Origin: Syngnathus acus
Taxonomy: Eukaryota; Chordata; Actinopteri; Syngnathiformes; Syngnathidae
Reading direction: 5' to 3'
Assembly: GCF_901709675.1 (NCBI RefSeq)
Contig: NC_051087.1
Coordinates: forward strand, 2,748,001 to 2,812,000
DNA: 64,000 bases
Notes under the pieces: model-generated
What the model was told of the DNA's origin: nothing
What the model saw: only the letters and a program-made list of their open reading frames with translations
The model's database searches: none
Part shown: one piece after another, positions 1 through 13,779 of the stretch
How the letters are laid out: every line of letters starts with the position of its first letter
How positions within the stretch are numbered: the first letter of the stretch is position 1
Position numbers and translations under genes: made by a program

Positions 1-1650
1 CTTTGTAACGTACCAAAATAGCGTCGTCGAGAGATGTGCATGCTACTCGCTCCAGTAAAAGCAACAGCCAATAAATAAAAATAGGTCAATACGACTTGCT
101 TTTTTTTCAGTGTCAATGGAGATGCTAATTAAGCTAACCGTGCTTCCTTTCCTTTCGTGGCTGCCATGTAGGCAGGGAAGAAAATCGTCATATCACTTTT
201 GATCGTAAAGTCGCCCCTTCCAACACGGCCGCTTTTTAGCCTGATTGGCTATGACGAGCGCAACAAAGCCGGAAACGACTACGCTAATAGACTTTAAAAT
301 TACCGTATAAAGTGACATTTTCAGTGGACATTGGTTCCAAGTTGGTTAAATAGAGGTCCAAGAGGAACCAAGAGCACTGGAGGTGTTGTACTGGCGGGCT
401 CGGAAGAGACTTTACGTCATTGGTCTTTTAATTAGCTTTTTTTCCCCCATCTCTAAGCAGATAACAACAGGTCGCGCGGCTTGCCGCTCGCGGAAACCTC
501 GTTGATAGGAAAAAAGCCGCTTCTCTAGCGACTCGTTAGCCGTTTATGATTCATATCTGCTAATCCCCTTCCTAAAGCTGGTAATGAAGCTAATTGGACG
601 TCGCGTCTTGACCGCAATTCACTTTATTGGTCAGGTAGTCGGGGTAATCAGAGAACAAGGTTACGTCTCGCAGACGATTAAAGGCCATCCAAGTTAAGCT
701 TCCGTACTTTTCCTCGCTCTTATTTTGATCTGATTACGAACGCTAATACGTGCTAGCTAAAGCGTTACACGGGTCGCCTTCCCAGATTTTAGCTTAAGTG
801 TCGTCCTCGGGCTGCTTTGGCTTAACCTTCTAACTAGGAAGGTAACAAGTTTACATATTGAAAACAAAAGCCTGGATTACATTTTTAGTGTAATTCCATT
901 ACACAATGGACTGTTCGAATAAAAAAAATGGCTTCCACTTTCTAGCTGGCATTGATTGAGCAAGTCTCAGGCAAGCAAAGTTCTTTTAGTAGTTGAGCAC
1001 TATCAAAGCAGTAGCAGGACCATAAAAAGCTTGTCGGAGTCTGTTATTTATTTAGCCCACCAGTCACTAGTTTGATGAAAAGATACACAGAGAACAGATG
1101 CTCAAGGAAATGGTTTTCCCGAAGCCGCCACTGTGGCCCGACATTTTTTTTTAATTTAATATATCACAAATGGATTGCCGAGCGTCGCTGCGTTTGTTTG
1201 GAAGTCCCGCTCGCCGCTAGCTGCATCCGTATCTCGCTTGCCGATAGCACCTGACACGACTCAAATGTGTGTGTCCCCCCCTCTCACATCAAGCAGAGCA
1301 ACTGTGGTGGTTTTGGAACACCTCGATAAAAAAGAATTACTTCTCGTACAAGATCAGATTTGTACTTTTTGATTAAAAACATTTCTCAGTGTTTGAATCA
1401 TTGTCCAAGTGAACTCTTGGAGGATTTTAAAGAGGCTCAACTGCCTCAAGAAAGAAAACAGGAGGAGGTCAGCGATGGAGAGTTTAGCTGCTATGGCAAC
1501 TCCTCAATTCTTCTTCTTAAGAACTGGAAAGTAATGCCGTTAATTATCGAAGGAGTCAAAACGGACGGATGCTTACGCTACACTGATGTCATCCGATTTC
1601 CGTCGATAATGGTAGCGAGCGAATCTGAGCTGAACGGCGGGAGGTTTTGA
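1..1650. other. Non-coding flank, no gene recognised
   Basis: No open frame here resembles a known protein. The sequence is unique-looking and moderately AT-rich, with many scattered TTAGC/GCTAA words and short A or T runs. No RNA gene was recognised. It is either intergenic or part of a more distal bnc2 intron; the window does not decide between these. Confidence 0.5.
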
Positions 1651-3300
1651 AGACCCGTGACACCTTCTGGGTCACCTGACCTGCGGCGCGCCCCGTCATC
1701 CAATCACTCTCACTCTGCGGGAGCGCTCCCGTCCGGCGCAGCTAAAAAAACACGGGAGCAGTTGGAAAAACACGGGGCACGCTATACCTTTCACGTGCGC
1801 TGCACATTGCCTTTTGCTTGCTGCTCGTGTTTATTCAGCTTAAAGTGTCACCGCGGCCTAATCGCATGATCCCGACACGTTGGTGCTTTTAGTCGCCGAG
1901 TCCTAAAAAACTTTTTTGGTAAAACCTCACCGAGGCTCTGTTTTGTTTAATAAACAAGTCCCGAGTACATGTGTCAGATCAGCGCTGGTGGACCGCCTGC
2001 TGGCAGCTTCTCCAGTACGGCGAGTCCCCCCCCCCCCTCCGCCTTTGCCTCTCCGCTGCCTGGCGTCCCCTCCTCTTGCAGTTCATGTTTCAGTTTGCTC
2101 CCAGGAGCTCGCAACTCCGTGCCAGACGGAAATTTGCTGAGGTTGCAAGGAGCCCCCTCAGAGGCCACACGGAGGAGGGACAGAAGGGAACAATCGGGCC
2201 CAGTCCTCCCCTCCTCACCCCCTCCTTGGACTTTTTTTTTTTTTCTTCTTAACTTCTTTCGACCCTTCTCTCGTTTCCTCTCCCAGTGTCTCTCTCGTCT
2301 GTGTCCAGACTGCCAGGATGCACGGGTCCTCGGGGTGTCCTGCTTTTGGCTCCAGTCCCTCACTCCACGGCCCTCCAATAAGAGTATCTAGTCATAGTCT
2401 TAAAATGAAAAAAGCTGATCAAATTATCTCATTTTATGAGAATAAAAATGTATAAGATTACCAGGATTGGTATCTGTAAGGTAGCCTGACAATATCATGC
2501 TGGCCCAGGGCCATCAGGCTACCAAAAATGATGGACCCTGTACTTTTGTAGAAAAAAAAAGTCTTCAAAAAGTCATCCTATCCCGAGAATCGTCGCAACG
2601 TCGTGAGAAAAAAAGTGTGAATACACATGTCCTCTGGGTGAGACTCCCCCCTCCTCCTCCGGGCCATCTCCCGAGGGGCAAAAGCCGGTGGGGCCATCCA
2701 GTCCCGAGCTGTCCATCAGCGCGGCTGTTTACTCGCGGCGTGACAGGCCGACACATCTGGAGCGCATATTCGCAAGTGTTCACACTTGCTGCCACCAGGC
2801 GCATTCCTGTACCCCCCCTCCCGCCCTCCCTCCCCGACGGCCCCCGCTTTGTCGTTAACGGCAGGCTCACCTCGAAAGTTGAAGCACGCACACACAGATT
2901 TGTTCCTGGATTTTTTTTCCCCACTTCTTGCTTTTTTTTTTCTTTCGCCCCTCCGGCGCTTTTTCAGTCGCATGACAGAAATTGGACCAGCAAGGAGGGT
3001 GGAAAGATGGGGGCGTCGGGTATGGGGGGGGCAGTCAGACGTCTCCCATCTACTTTGAGTCTCCATCCCTTCCCGGTGCGCACAAACTAATTAGAGTCAT
3101 CCCTCCCCCCCTTTTTTGGAAACCCGTGACTACGAGGTCTGATGAAGTGACACTCTTTCCTCTCCGTTGCCCACCCCATGCGCCCCCTCGCTCATCCTCC
3201 CCCCCCTCCCCACTCTGTCTGTTTTCTCAGCATTCCTGCGCCGCTGTGTGACTGTGACGGCTTGTCATCTCGCAGGAATGTCCCGCTCTCCCACCTCGTC
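1650..3300. other. CpG-containing, pyrimidine-rich segment
   Basis: Base composition changes here: there are GC-rich CpG words at 1680-1740, a CCAAT-like word near 1698, and long C/T-rich runs at 2025-2075, 2205-2290, 2640-2700, 2805-2850 and 3090-3240. Poly-T runs precede an AG at about 2316, which looks like a splice acceptor. No exon with conserved coding content was recognised, and the short open frames here are low-complexity. It could be an upstream promoter or simply a polypyrimidine-rich stretch. Confidence 0.3.
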
Positions 3301-3713
3301 GCTGCCATTTTGGCACAAAGCGTTCGCTCCTGGTTACACACGCACACATACGCAGATGGCGTCCATAAGGCCTTCATTTTGAAATGTCCACAATTTATTT
3401 ATTATTGAATTTGGATATAGTTTTAAATTTACGAGACAAAAGTTTTAAGTCATTTTTAACAGGAAAATTTTAGATTTCTTTTTTTTATCATAGTCACAAA
3501 ATTAACAGAATGTTACCAGAAATACCAAACAACAATAAATTAATTAGTTAAAAAAATTAATTAAAATTAATTAGTATTAATGCCATGACAAAAAAAGTTC
3601 ACTCCCACAACAGCGCAGGCACCCATTTCGAACTAGAAAAACAACAAAAGGAAACTCCAGTAAATAAAATTTGTTACTGTGATAAAAATGCTTACCACAC
3701 AAATGTAATATAA

Positions 3714-3740
3714 TGAGAGAGAGAGAGGGAGAGAGAGAGA
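3714..3740. repeat. (GA)n microsatellite
   Basis: An interrupted GA dinucleotide run with GGGA and GC interruptions. No coding content. Confidence 0.8.
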
Positions 3741-4507
3741 GCGAGAAAAAAACCACATGCTTCTTACAACTTATTTTAAAAGTTTAAGGTTTTCCTGCTA
3801 TAGGAAAAAGTCACAATCTTCGGCGGTAACGACACAACCCTTGTAAAGTTGTGAGTTAAACGCTTGTGAGAGCAAAGCCGCAAGACGCAGTCTTGCTACG
3901 CGCAGATGGCGTCGGCGGGGCCGCATACCTACGCTTGGCGCTCCGCCACCAAAAGCACGGCCATTCTCACATAAGCCGGATCTTTTTGCGACGCTACAAA
4001 GTTATTTTATCTCACCGGACTTGCGGTAGAAAGCGGCCGCCGTCGTGTGCGGTAAAAACTGCTGGCCGATGAAGTCAAGGAGAAACGCTACAAAGACTCA
4101 AGGTTTGTGTCACTCAGCAAAATGGTCGCCTTGAAAGATCACAGCAGCCCAACAAGTGACACTTACTGGGACTTGCAGAACCCACGAGGACAAAAAAGGA
4201 TATAATTGTCATTTTACGACAAAAATGTTACAATGTCAAATGAGCATTAGGTCATATCGAACAAAATGGTAATACATTTTGGGATTTTACGACCAAAAAA
4301 AAGGACTGCTAGACTCCATTACAGTATATTAGGATTCATTTCATACAAAAACTTTTTTTTTCACATTTTTGAAAGTGAGGTGTACCTAATGAAATGTCCA
4401 GAGTTTGAAGTCTTGTGTATGCGTGTCTCCTGATTGGCATCATCCTCTGGAACGAGCCTGGCTCCCTCTAGATCCGGTTGCCGTATTTGCACGTGTGCGA
4501 TTATTTC

Positions 4508-4540
4508 TGTGTGTGTCTGTGTGTGTGTGTGTGTGTGTGT
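4508..4540. repeat. (GT)n microsatellite
   Basis: A GT dinucleotide run with one TCT interruption near its start. A CA run follows about 150 bp downstream (4686-4711), so the two tracts are complementary and could pair. Confidence 0.85.
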
Positions 4541-5970
4541 ATAGGAGATATCACGGGGCTCTCATGTTTATTCAGCTCAACGCCTGGATGACCAGGACTT
4601 ATCCGCTGTCCTGATTACCCTGCTTGGCCTGCCACCATTAATCCTTCAGAGACCCCAGGCTCCTTAAACACTCCTATCTTATACACGCACACACACACAC
4701 AGACACACACACTGTACTCCTCATCACATGTCAGCGCTATAAAGTTTGCCCACAATTTCCTTTTCTCCGTTTTCGTCAGCCAAATAAATGCCCTCCCCGT
4801 AGTAGAAAGATACATGGTTACATTTGAGTAAATCAATCACCCCTAGGCCACTAGACGAGAAAATACAAAAAAAGTCTAAACACCTTACCCCTAATATATG
4901 CCTGCTGCTATATTCATTTGCGTAAATAAACACCTCCTAGAAACTGAGGAAATACCGTATATTTGCGTGTTTGCCGAGGAAAAAACAGTTCTCACTATTT
5001 ACGTTCCATCTCCTGTATCAGCTCTCACATTTCACGATAAAGCAAGCCAATTTTATTTCACCTTGAGAAGGTTTTTTTTTTTGAACCCTCCCTCAATAAA
5101 ACATATTTTGGTAAAAAGCATTCACGAGCTCGTACGTTCAGGTGGCCGTGCCAAGACATAATATTGACCGTGGCTGCGTTCCCTTTTCTGCTTTTCGCCC
5201 GTAATAAATGATGCAGATTAGGAAAGTAGAAACACATTGGCTTGATAAGCAGCCATTACTTATTATTGCAATCGTGTGTGTGCGTGGCGACTCACGCACA
5301 CATGCACACACACGCACAATGTTGTAACTTGCGGTCTGTGTATGTTTAGAGGTCTCGGGTGGAGGTATTTGCGTGCGCTGCCAAGTCCCATTTGAATACA
5401 CGCACAGTAGGGAAGCGTCCCATTATAAACACACATGGCCGTGCGTGCGTTCACATAAAAGTGCGACGTGTGAGAGCCCGGTTTAAAGCAACAATACGCA
5501 ACAATGAGGGCTTTTGGGTTTGTTTGTTTTTGCTCCTCCTACGGCGGCAAAGTTGAACTGACTTTTGAGATTCATGTTGAAAGCACTGCACACAATATGG
5601 AAAAGCATTCATGCTAGCCTGACTATGATTGGTCAAAGGTCATTTGTCACTATGGTTTTAGCAAAGGTGGTTAGCGTCATGTTAGCACGTGATTAATTTT
5701 AGCTCACGTGACATAATTCTGTTGACAACTGCAACGTTGACACAATCGCTACACAACTTTGAAAGTAACGTTAGCAATGTTGCTAGCTCAAAAACAACAA
5801 GAGTTGGGTCTGGTTCACCAATATGGCCATATTTTATACTTTATTTTTTTCTTCCTATGGATTATGGATATATCTTCCACTTTATTGCAGGAAAGTTTAA
5901 GATGAGTTTAGTATTTTTAAGAAAAACTTGTAAAAGAGGAGTTGACTCCTCTGTCTACAACTCAAATCTC

Positions 5971-5989
5971 TTTTTTTTTTTTTTTTTTT
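5971..5989. repeat. Poly-T run
   Basis: Nineteen consecutive T residues, about 120 bp before the long CA array. No recognisable retroposon body is attached. Confidence 0.8.
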
Positions 5990-6110
5990 GCCAAATGGCT
6001 GGTCACACATGTTGTAAGGTTGTTTTAGATCTTGACTTTCTATCTGGCATCTTGCCTTGGGAGGAACGCGTCCAGCACCTGAGCAGACATCCCCCCGCCA
6101 CACCCCCCAC

Positions 6111-6228
<118 letters not shown>

Positions 6229-6547
6229 CATGTCCTCCTGTCCCTTTCTTCTCCGTCTTCTTCCCATAACAAATAGGAGAGAAGAATTCCCCTCACTTCT
6301 CCTGGGGGATTTTCACCCCCCCCACACACACACACACCTCCCCCAACCCACAAGGACTCCCTCCTCGCCTCGAACGCTTCCACAGCTGCAGTGGGGACAA
6401 ACTCCTACCACAAAAAAAAAACTTTGCAAAACAGGGTGGAGGACACCACCCTCACATGGGTTCTCTTCACCTGACCCCCTCCCCACGCTGCACCCTCACA
6501 ACTGAGATGACCTACTGGCATTAATCAAAGGGGAAGGGGTGTGCTTG

Positions 6548-6571
6548 TTGTGTGTGTGTGTGTGTGTGTGT
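6548..6571. repeat. (GT)n microsatellite
   Basis: A pure GT dinucleotide run of about 24 bp in non-coding sequence. Confidence 0.85.
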
Positions 6572-8456
6572 AGTGCTATCGCTTCTTTGGAAGTCTTGGC
6601 AGCTATGTTAGTGGAAGTCCCCAGCACTTGGACACAGCCCATATGTGTGCGTGCACATGCGTAAGGAAACGGACCATTAGAATGTCCTGGAGCAGGGACA
6701 GGATGGGCGAGTGGGAGGTGTGCTCGCTAGTTTTGCCTCACATAGCAAATTAAGACATTTAAGAGGCATTCGTGGAAATTTGCTTGACTATAAAGCTGGT
6801 GTGGATTTTGCTTTTGATTTGGATTGATGCGATGAAAAAAAGAAAGTTATTTTTGCATCACTCATTCCTTGAGAAGGACAAAAAGAATCTATGGAATATG
6901 ACTTGAACTTGGTGACACTAAAATTTCATTAATGAAATTCTGAACACTACAAAATGTTCTTATCAGTGGGGAGGAGCAGCAGTGTCAGTCTACGTGTGTT
7001 GAGACACACCTGGTCGGAATGGAAACACAAAGGGGCCCGCCGGCCCTGATCCACCTCGGCCTGGCTTTTCCTCCCCCATCCACTCCACCCGTCTCCCCTG
7101 CGGACCGCTCCGCTGCTGCACCCCCCCCCTCCCATCTAGCCACATTCCTTTCACGAGGAGACCTCTCCATCCTGTCCCAGGAGTCTGTGTGTGTGTGTGT
7201 GTTTGTTGAAGCGAGTGTCCTACAGGCCTCGCCTCTGGTCACTTTATTAAAGTGTGTTTTAATTTACTCCTATGAGCCTCTGTGACACACACACACACAC
7301 ATACAGCAGCGTCTCCCGGGACATGGCTTATTAACTCTGCTCCTGTCCGTCACAGTGTGTGAACACTTATGTTTGTGTGTGCGTGTTTGTGTGTCCATGT
7401 GTGTTGAGGTGGGGGGGTGACAAAACATCCGAAGCACATTCCTCAGTTTGGACACACGCACAAACACGTACACACTGCTATGGGTGTCAGTAGCACGGAT
7501 GAGCAGAGGCCACGTAAACATGTAAAATGTCTTCCCGGTGACATACACACACAAATGCAATCCCGAAGTATTTTTTGTTCGTTTTGGATGCCGCACACCA
7601 CATTTAGGAACGTGATTGACCCGATTGTCCTCAGTTCAGCAATCATCAAAATGTCAAATCAAGTCATGATCTCAAGTCCATCATCACATTTTTGACTATC
7701 AATTTGTGCTACTTGAGATTTTTTGTTCCAGTGCTACATTGTACAACTGTACACATATTTAGGTCTAATGGCAAGTTGTGTAAATCCAGAATTTTTTTTT
7801 TTGACAAACTCCAACTCGGATACATCTTCTCGCCATCAAAATCATCTTAACAGGCAGATTCCTCCTCAAAGGGCAACTTATCATTGAGGAAGGACTCCCC
7901 ATATTGCTGAAGCGCTGTACGTCTCCATCGCCTATATTTCCTCCATAATTGATGTTTCGCAGGGGCCCTCTTGTAAATTATTCCGCGCTTGTGCGTCTGG
8001 CTATTAAATATGAAGGGAGGAGCTGCCGTGCGTCTCCAAAGGGAAGGCGGAGGAGTGGTGTCGGCCTGTCCTGAGGTCCTGCATCGCTCTCCGCGCCAGA
8101 AGCTCCGGGGCACAGCCAGAGGGCCTTCTCCGTCTTCTTGTTTGTGTGTGTGTGTGTGTGTCACTGCGTTCGCACTACATGTGTGTGTGACTATGGGGTT
8201 TGTGTGTGTCCTTGGACCTGAAGTGGCCTGTTGAACACATGTCACTTGTTTGTGAAAAATGTATTACGAGGGCTGCAAAGGCCAACCAGAGTGGGGAGGG
8301 GGGGAGGCAAAGGGGGTGGTGGATGGGGGGGCACAGCTGTAGGGGATTAATGCCCAGAGTGGAGGAGTCAAAGCCGGAGGAATGTTCCCCAGCGCCGCCT
8401 CAGGAGGGAGGGCCTCAGATGTGTCCTGCACTGCACAATCTTTACCTGCATTAGAC

Positions 8457-8477
8457 GGGGGGGGGGGGGGGGGGGGG
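8457..8477. repeat. Poly-G run (21 G)
   Basis: Twenty-one consecutive G residues, followed after a few bases by a GT run (8484-8499). Long G runs can form quadruplex structures and are prone to sequencing and assembly length errors. Confidence 0.85.
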
Positions 8478-10533
8478 ATTTGAGTGTGTGTGTGTGTGGT
8501 GGGGGTATTCCATCTTTGTCATCACCCCTCACCCGTTCCTCAAGGCACTTTTGGTAGTGATCAGGCCGAGTTCACAAGACTTCTCCCGCTCCTCCCCGCC
8601 TGCTTTCAGTGTCACATTCTTTGTCTTGTGAGGGATGTGATTTATGGATACACACAGGAAGTTGTGTATGGGAACATGTGTGTGTGTCATTGGAGTTGCA
8701 GGCACCAGGAAGCTAGAGGGAGGCATCGGAAGGCAATCATATTATTGATAAGGGCCCAAAGACTGAAGTGTGTTTTCTCTTGAGCACTCCAGATGGTGGA
8801 CTAAAGTCTAGCGCCTCCGAAAGGTGAAACATCATATTGCAGGTCGTGAGTCATTTAACAGCCGCTGACGACGGGTGATGCCTGTCAGCGGCTGAGGCGA
8901 GGGATGTTGGGCACATCTGGACTGTATATATTCCGATGACAGGGGCATTTTTAGAAAAAAATTGAATGCTCACTTGGGAAGTGTACTCTAATTTATTCCT
9001 ATAAAAATCATGAAGTCCAAAAATAAACCATAAAAAAACCACAACTAATAAAAAGTCAACAGAAATGAGTCATTTGATCATTTCTAATCGTGGGTTATTG
9101 TTAGAAAAATAAAAGTGTGCTGACTCGGTTTCTTGGTCACGGTAATCCTCCAAGGTTGTCTCAAAGGCACCTGGACTTAATCCCAAAGGTTCTTCAACTC
9201 CACATTCCGTCTTGGTTTCCTCCATGCCGTCACTCCTGCCCCCATACGTCAGGCGTTGACAGTCGTTCCGGACGCGGACCAACCCCCTCATTTGGGCGTG
9301 ACATGTTCAATGGGGCCGCACTGATCGGCGGGGGTTGACCGGCGATTTGGAGGGTCTGTTGTCGTCGATGATAAACCCGCCCGTGCGTCCTCCTGCTCGC
9401 CCGAGCGTGTCTCCTCCGCAACCTCCTCCTTGTTGGGAAGCACTCCACCTGGTCCGGACAATTACCCCCACATCCACTCGTCACTCCGCGTCGCTCGCTG
9501 CCTTAACTCCCATTCCAGCCACTTAAGTCGTGACGGGTTAAAATGGATGCTTCAGTCACCCTCTGGCTCCCGCACTGTTATTACACACGAGGACGTCTGT
9601 TGACAGGCGGCGCCTTCTCGTCGTCATCTTGGACGTGTCGCTCGGAGGAATTTCCTATGACTGCCGCTTGTCTATTCTTCAAAATGATAATGGCTTTGGC
9701 GCGAGGGGATTTGCGGCTAACCCGGCCGACGTCTCGTCCGGCCGCCAAGCGTTGACTCAGGGCGAGGGTGCAGCCGGGTGCAGCTGGGTGAGGCGAGAGG
9801 TTGCGCAAAGGTCGGCACATCCCGAGCCTCTCCCTGTCGCTCTCCACGATGATGGCTTGCGAATATCACATGACCAAACCCAGAAATCAGATGAGCTGTG
9901 ATTGGTTGTTGTCTTGGGTTTGTAAGAACGCTTGAAATAACATATTTATGTCAATGAGTAATTCCCCCCTAAAAAATAAATTTGTGCTTCAAACCCAGGT
10001 TGATATCATAGCGACCTGCAAACACAAACAGCTCCTTCATCTCCACTTGTGCGCTTCCACGCTTCACAGCCGGGGAAAGTTCTCGCATCTGCTTTTATTC
10101 ACGAGCATTTATTAGCGTGACTCAACGCTTTCATGCTACCGCCAGCCGCTTTCAACGCGGCAAAATCCCCTCGTAGAACGCGTGATAAATAAATAAAGCA
10201 CAAGCCGTTCCTCTCTCTAACGTTACCTTCTGCATCCAAAGCAGACACGAGGTGGGCATTAACGGGAACACATGCGGCGGCTCTTTAAATGGAGTGACGG
10301 AAAACGTCGTGCGGGACAAATAGATGGCGCAGGAAGTCAAGACGGGTAGAAAGGATAAAAAAAAAACGGGAGGGGAGCGATAAAGTGCTCAGCCAAGGAG
10401 TCGGAAGCGGCGTGGAGTTGTTGTTAGGTGTCTGGCTGTAACGGCGCGCCGCTCTTCCCCTGACACCTCCAAGAACTTATCATCCCTTGCATTCCTGCGC
10501 AGGGACACTCCCCTGCTTACTGACACTAAGCAC

Positions 10534-10536
<3 letters not shown>

Positions 10537-10587
<51 letters not shown>
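10537..10587. repeat. (GT)n microsatellite, about 25 units
   Basis: A pure GT dinucleotide array of about 51 bp. The apparent open frames on both strands here are repeat translation. Confidence 0.95.
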
Positions 10588-10589
<2 letters not shown>

Positions 10590-12875
10590 TGAGTAATAAG
10601 GGCATACCGGCCTCCCTTCCCATGGACATCTGGCTGCAGATTTGTGTATGTGCACATATGTGTGCGTGTGTGACAATATGAGTTGCGGTCAACTCCCGTT
10701 TATCACACGGAATATGTTCCCGAGCCTCCCACCAAAGTTTAGAATCTGCGATAGAGAGATCATATCATTGTGATATAACTTTAATTTCATTAAATATATT
10801 TAAAATAGAGCCTTGTCAATTAATCGGATGATATTGGCTTTTTTAAAATCGGCAAAAAAAGTTTTTTTAAAACACATTACAGCATAAGACAAATATAATG
10901 ACAATTAAAACATGAACTCCCTAAAAATTGGACAGTAAACCTCAACTGAGACTGCAAAGCATGAGAACTGCACAACACGTATCTCAAGTAGAGCAAAGCA
11001 GAATTGTCTGAATATGTCTCAAACCATGACTCACTGTAAAAAAAACAAAAAAACACTCAATATAACAAGGCAACACTGTATAACAAATTCAGAGAGAAAA
11101 GCAAGTCCATTTTCGCTTCCCCATCTTAGCAGGTAGTGACAAAGGAATTTCCTGCCATTGAATAGCAACAGCGTCCTCTCGGGTGTGGTGATTGCACCGA
11201 CTCCCTCGCTGATTGGTGAAGCCGCGTGGCGTGCGTGGCGTGCGTGCCGGCTAAAAGGAAGCCCCCGTGTGAACTCTGCTGATTACGCCTCGTCTGCAAG
11301 GTCGCGCTTATAATGGAGGGTCGTCCAAACACGGAGAGCGACACGTCCGAGGGGGATTCCCTCAAGTCATTGTGCGCTCGGGGGACATTTCATACTTTCG
11401 CGGCCATTTTGGTGGAATGCTAAGGCTAGACAAACTCAAAGATTGGGACACCTATGGATATTGAGCTGACTCAAAATATTAGAAATGGCTCTTGATATGA
11501 TGCAGTGTAGTTTTGGAGATAAAAAAAGAGGAAGCATTTTTAATAAGATCTCAGCAGGGAGGATTCCAGGACTTTGTTTCCATCCCGCGGCTAAAGTGGG
11601 GCCGATACAGAGAGGGGGCTGAGAAAACAATTCAGAAATATATTTTAGAATATCAAATAAAATCCTAGATGAGCTTAACTGGGGCTTCATAGAGGGGGCT
11701 ATAGCCCCAGACCCAAACATCCACCCATCTCTGGAGCTCAAATATTTTAGCCTTAGCTAAATTAGCTAAGTCTTTTTAAATTTATAGTTACAATATCAAT
11801 GAAAAATATTTCTTTTAAATTAGATTGGTGTCAATTTTTACTCCCCCAAGTCATTGTTAACTCCAAAGGTTGAATCAACGCAACTGGATTCTCTCAAACA
11901 GCGACCAAGCTATTAGGCTAACGATTAGCCGCAGTGTACCTAATCTTGCGTCGTGTACAGAGTGCATTAATTGCGGCCCAAAACACGCCACGTTAGCATA
12001 CGCGGCATTACGCAAATGGATGGAACGAGATGCGTCGTTTTGCGCACAGCCCAGCAAATGTTTAATTGCCGTGCAAAGTTGCATTTCTCGAGATGGCCTC
12101 CTCCAGCGTCCATTAATCAGCGTCTCCGAGCGAAGGCGACGAGATGGGAAGGAAGAAGCGCTCGTAAAAACCACACACGCTCCTGTAACTACAATGGCTT
12201 TGCTTCGAGAGAGAGAGAGAAGAGCCACCCACTTTACCCCCACCCACCCACCCGCAGGCCCACTCTTGTGCCAAGTGTTCTCCCACTGAAGCTTGTTGCG
12301 CCCTGCAGCCCTGGCGACGGTGCGCATGTTGCGAGCAGCCAAGCGGTGACTCAGCAGAGCACGGCGGGTCAGCCAGAAAAAAAAACAACAAAAAAAAACG
12401 CAGTAACATGCAGGCCACTTGTAACACGGGCGTTAAAACAGTCGCCGTGGGAAGAGTCGGAGGGGGTTTGAGGTGGGCCACACTCTGACGAATAAAGCAC
12501 CAATTTTCTCTTACATGCTTTTATGACTATTTTTTCTTTTTTTTATCAAGATAGCACATGAATCACACTGGCAAGTTGCTACAGAGCACTTTTAAGATGC
12601 AAGGCTGAAATGGATGACAAGGTAACGCACAGCTTTGATAGACCAACTGTTGAGTTATTAGTTAAAAAACGTAAACAATTCATTTCAATCTCTGATTTTA
12701 AGACATTTTTTTCAATATGTTGTGACGGAATTCATGATGAGCTGAAGTTTCGCAAGATTCACATAAAAAAAGACTTCGGGCGTATTTCATTCTTTTTAAA
12801 GCACAATGAAGATATTACTTTGAACATTGAGATAATTTGACTGTCTTGTGTGTCGGGATGAATTTGTCTCTCCCA

Positions 12876-12877
<2 letters not shown>

Positions 12878-12931
<54 letters not shown>
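12878..12931. repeat. (GT)n microsatellite, about 27 units
   Basis: A pure GT dinucleotide array of about 54 bp, non-coding. Confidence 0.95.
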
Positions 12932-12933
<2 letters not shown>

Positions 12934-13604
12934 ATACTGTAGCATGTGTCTTGAGCCCCCGTGCCCTCTCCTGTGCCCTCCTCTATCTCCACGCCTGGAT
13001 GCTAACCGCTAGTGAAGGCTAGCCAATTATCCCCAATCAAGCTAGCCTCCGCGGAGCTGGCGCGAGAAGAAGCTCCCAGCAGAGCTTACACGAGTCATTA
13101 TGGGGCACATCCTGACATTAACTGTACTTCTTTACCTCCTTCGTCTTCTCCTCCATGCGCTATACGATCACATTGTCTCGCTCACTCCACGCCGGGCACT
13201 AATCAAAGCCAAAATGGACACACATGGAAGCTAATTTGTGGCTCGGCTGCGTAGTAGCGCGCTAAGGAAATATGGAGGAGTGGAGCGGAGTTCATGCGTG
13301 ACGTCATTTGCAAAGGAGAAATGTTTGCGTGGAGGTACATTGCTGCTAACAGTTCACGTTATTATTTTCGATATTGTTTGTTAATGACAGGAGGTGCTAT
13401 TACTCCTGAAACCCCAAGATTAGCGAAAAGTGCAATGGAGAAACCTGACTTGACATTTAAATTTCACAGAAAAATCAACTTTGTTAGTCAGGGATAATAT
13501 AAAATAATGTAACTATGATCAAATTAATAATGGGATTTTTATAGTATTTTTTCAAACAAAATAAGGTGAAAATGGTCATTTAAGGTGAAATAATAAAATC
13601 CAAC

Positions 13605-13779
13605 TACCGTAATTTTCGGACTATAAGTCGCGTTTTTTTTCCATAGTTTGGGTGGGGGGGGCGACTTATACTCAGGAGCGATTTATATACATATATATGG
13701 TTTTTTCTCACTTTTTTGGGCATTTTATGGCTGGTGCGACTTATACTCCGGTGCGACTTATAGTCCGAAAATTACGGTA
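13605..13779. mobile_element. MITE-like palindromic DNA-transposon remnant
   Basis: The 175-bp unit begins TACCGTAATTTTCGGACTAT and ends with the exact reverse complement of that sequence. The terminal inverted repeats are about 27 bp and perfect. Inside are repeats of GCGACTTATA in direct orientation, an AT-rich centre and no coding capacity. If the outer TA on each side is a target-site duplication, the arrangement fits a Tc1/mariner-type non-autonomous element. I know this terminal word as a recurrent one in fish genomes but cannot name the family with certainty. Confidence 0.75.

Noticed and set aside
2316-2400. Possible exon after a polypyrimidine tract (MHGSSGCPAFGS...)
   Set aside because: No donor in a suitable place and no recognised homologue. 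It is kept only as part of the possible distal promoter observation.
11875-12471. Open frames of 139-166 codons on both strands
   Set aside because: Overlapping frames on opposite strands with no recognisable motif. Stop depletion from moderately GC-rich sequence is the simpler explanation.
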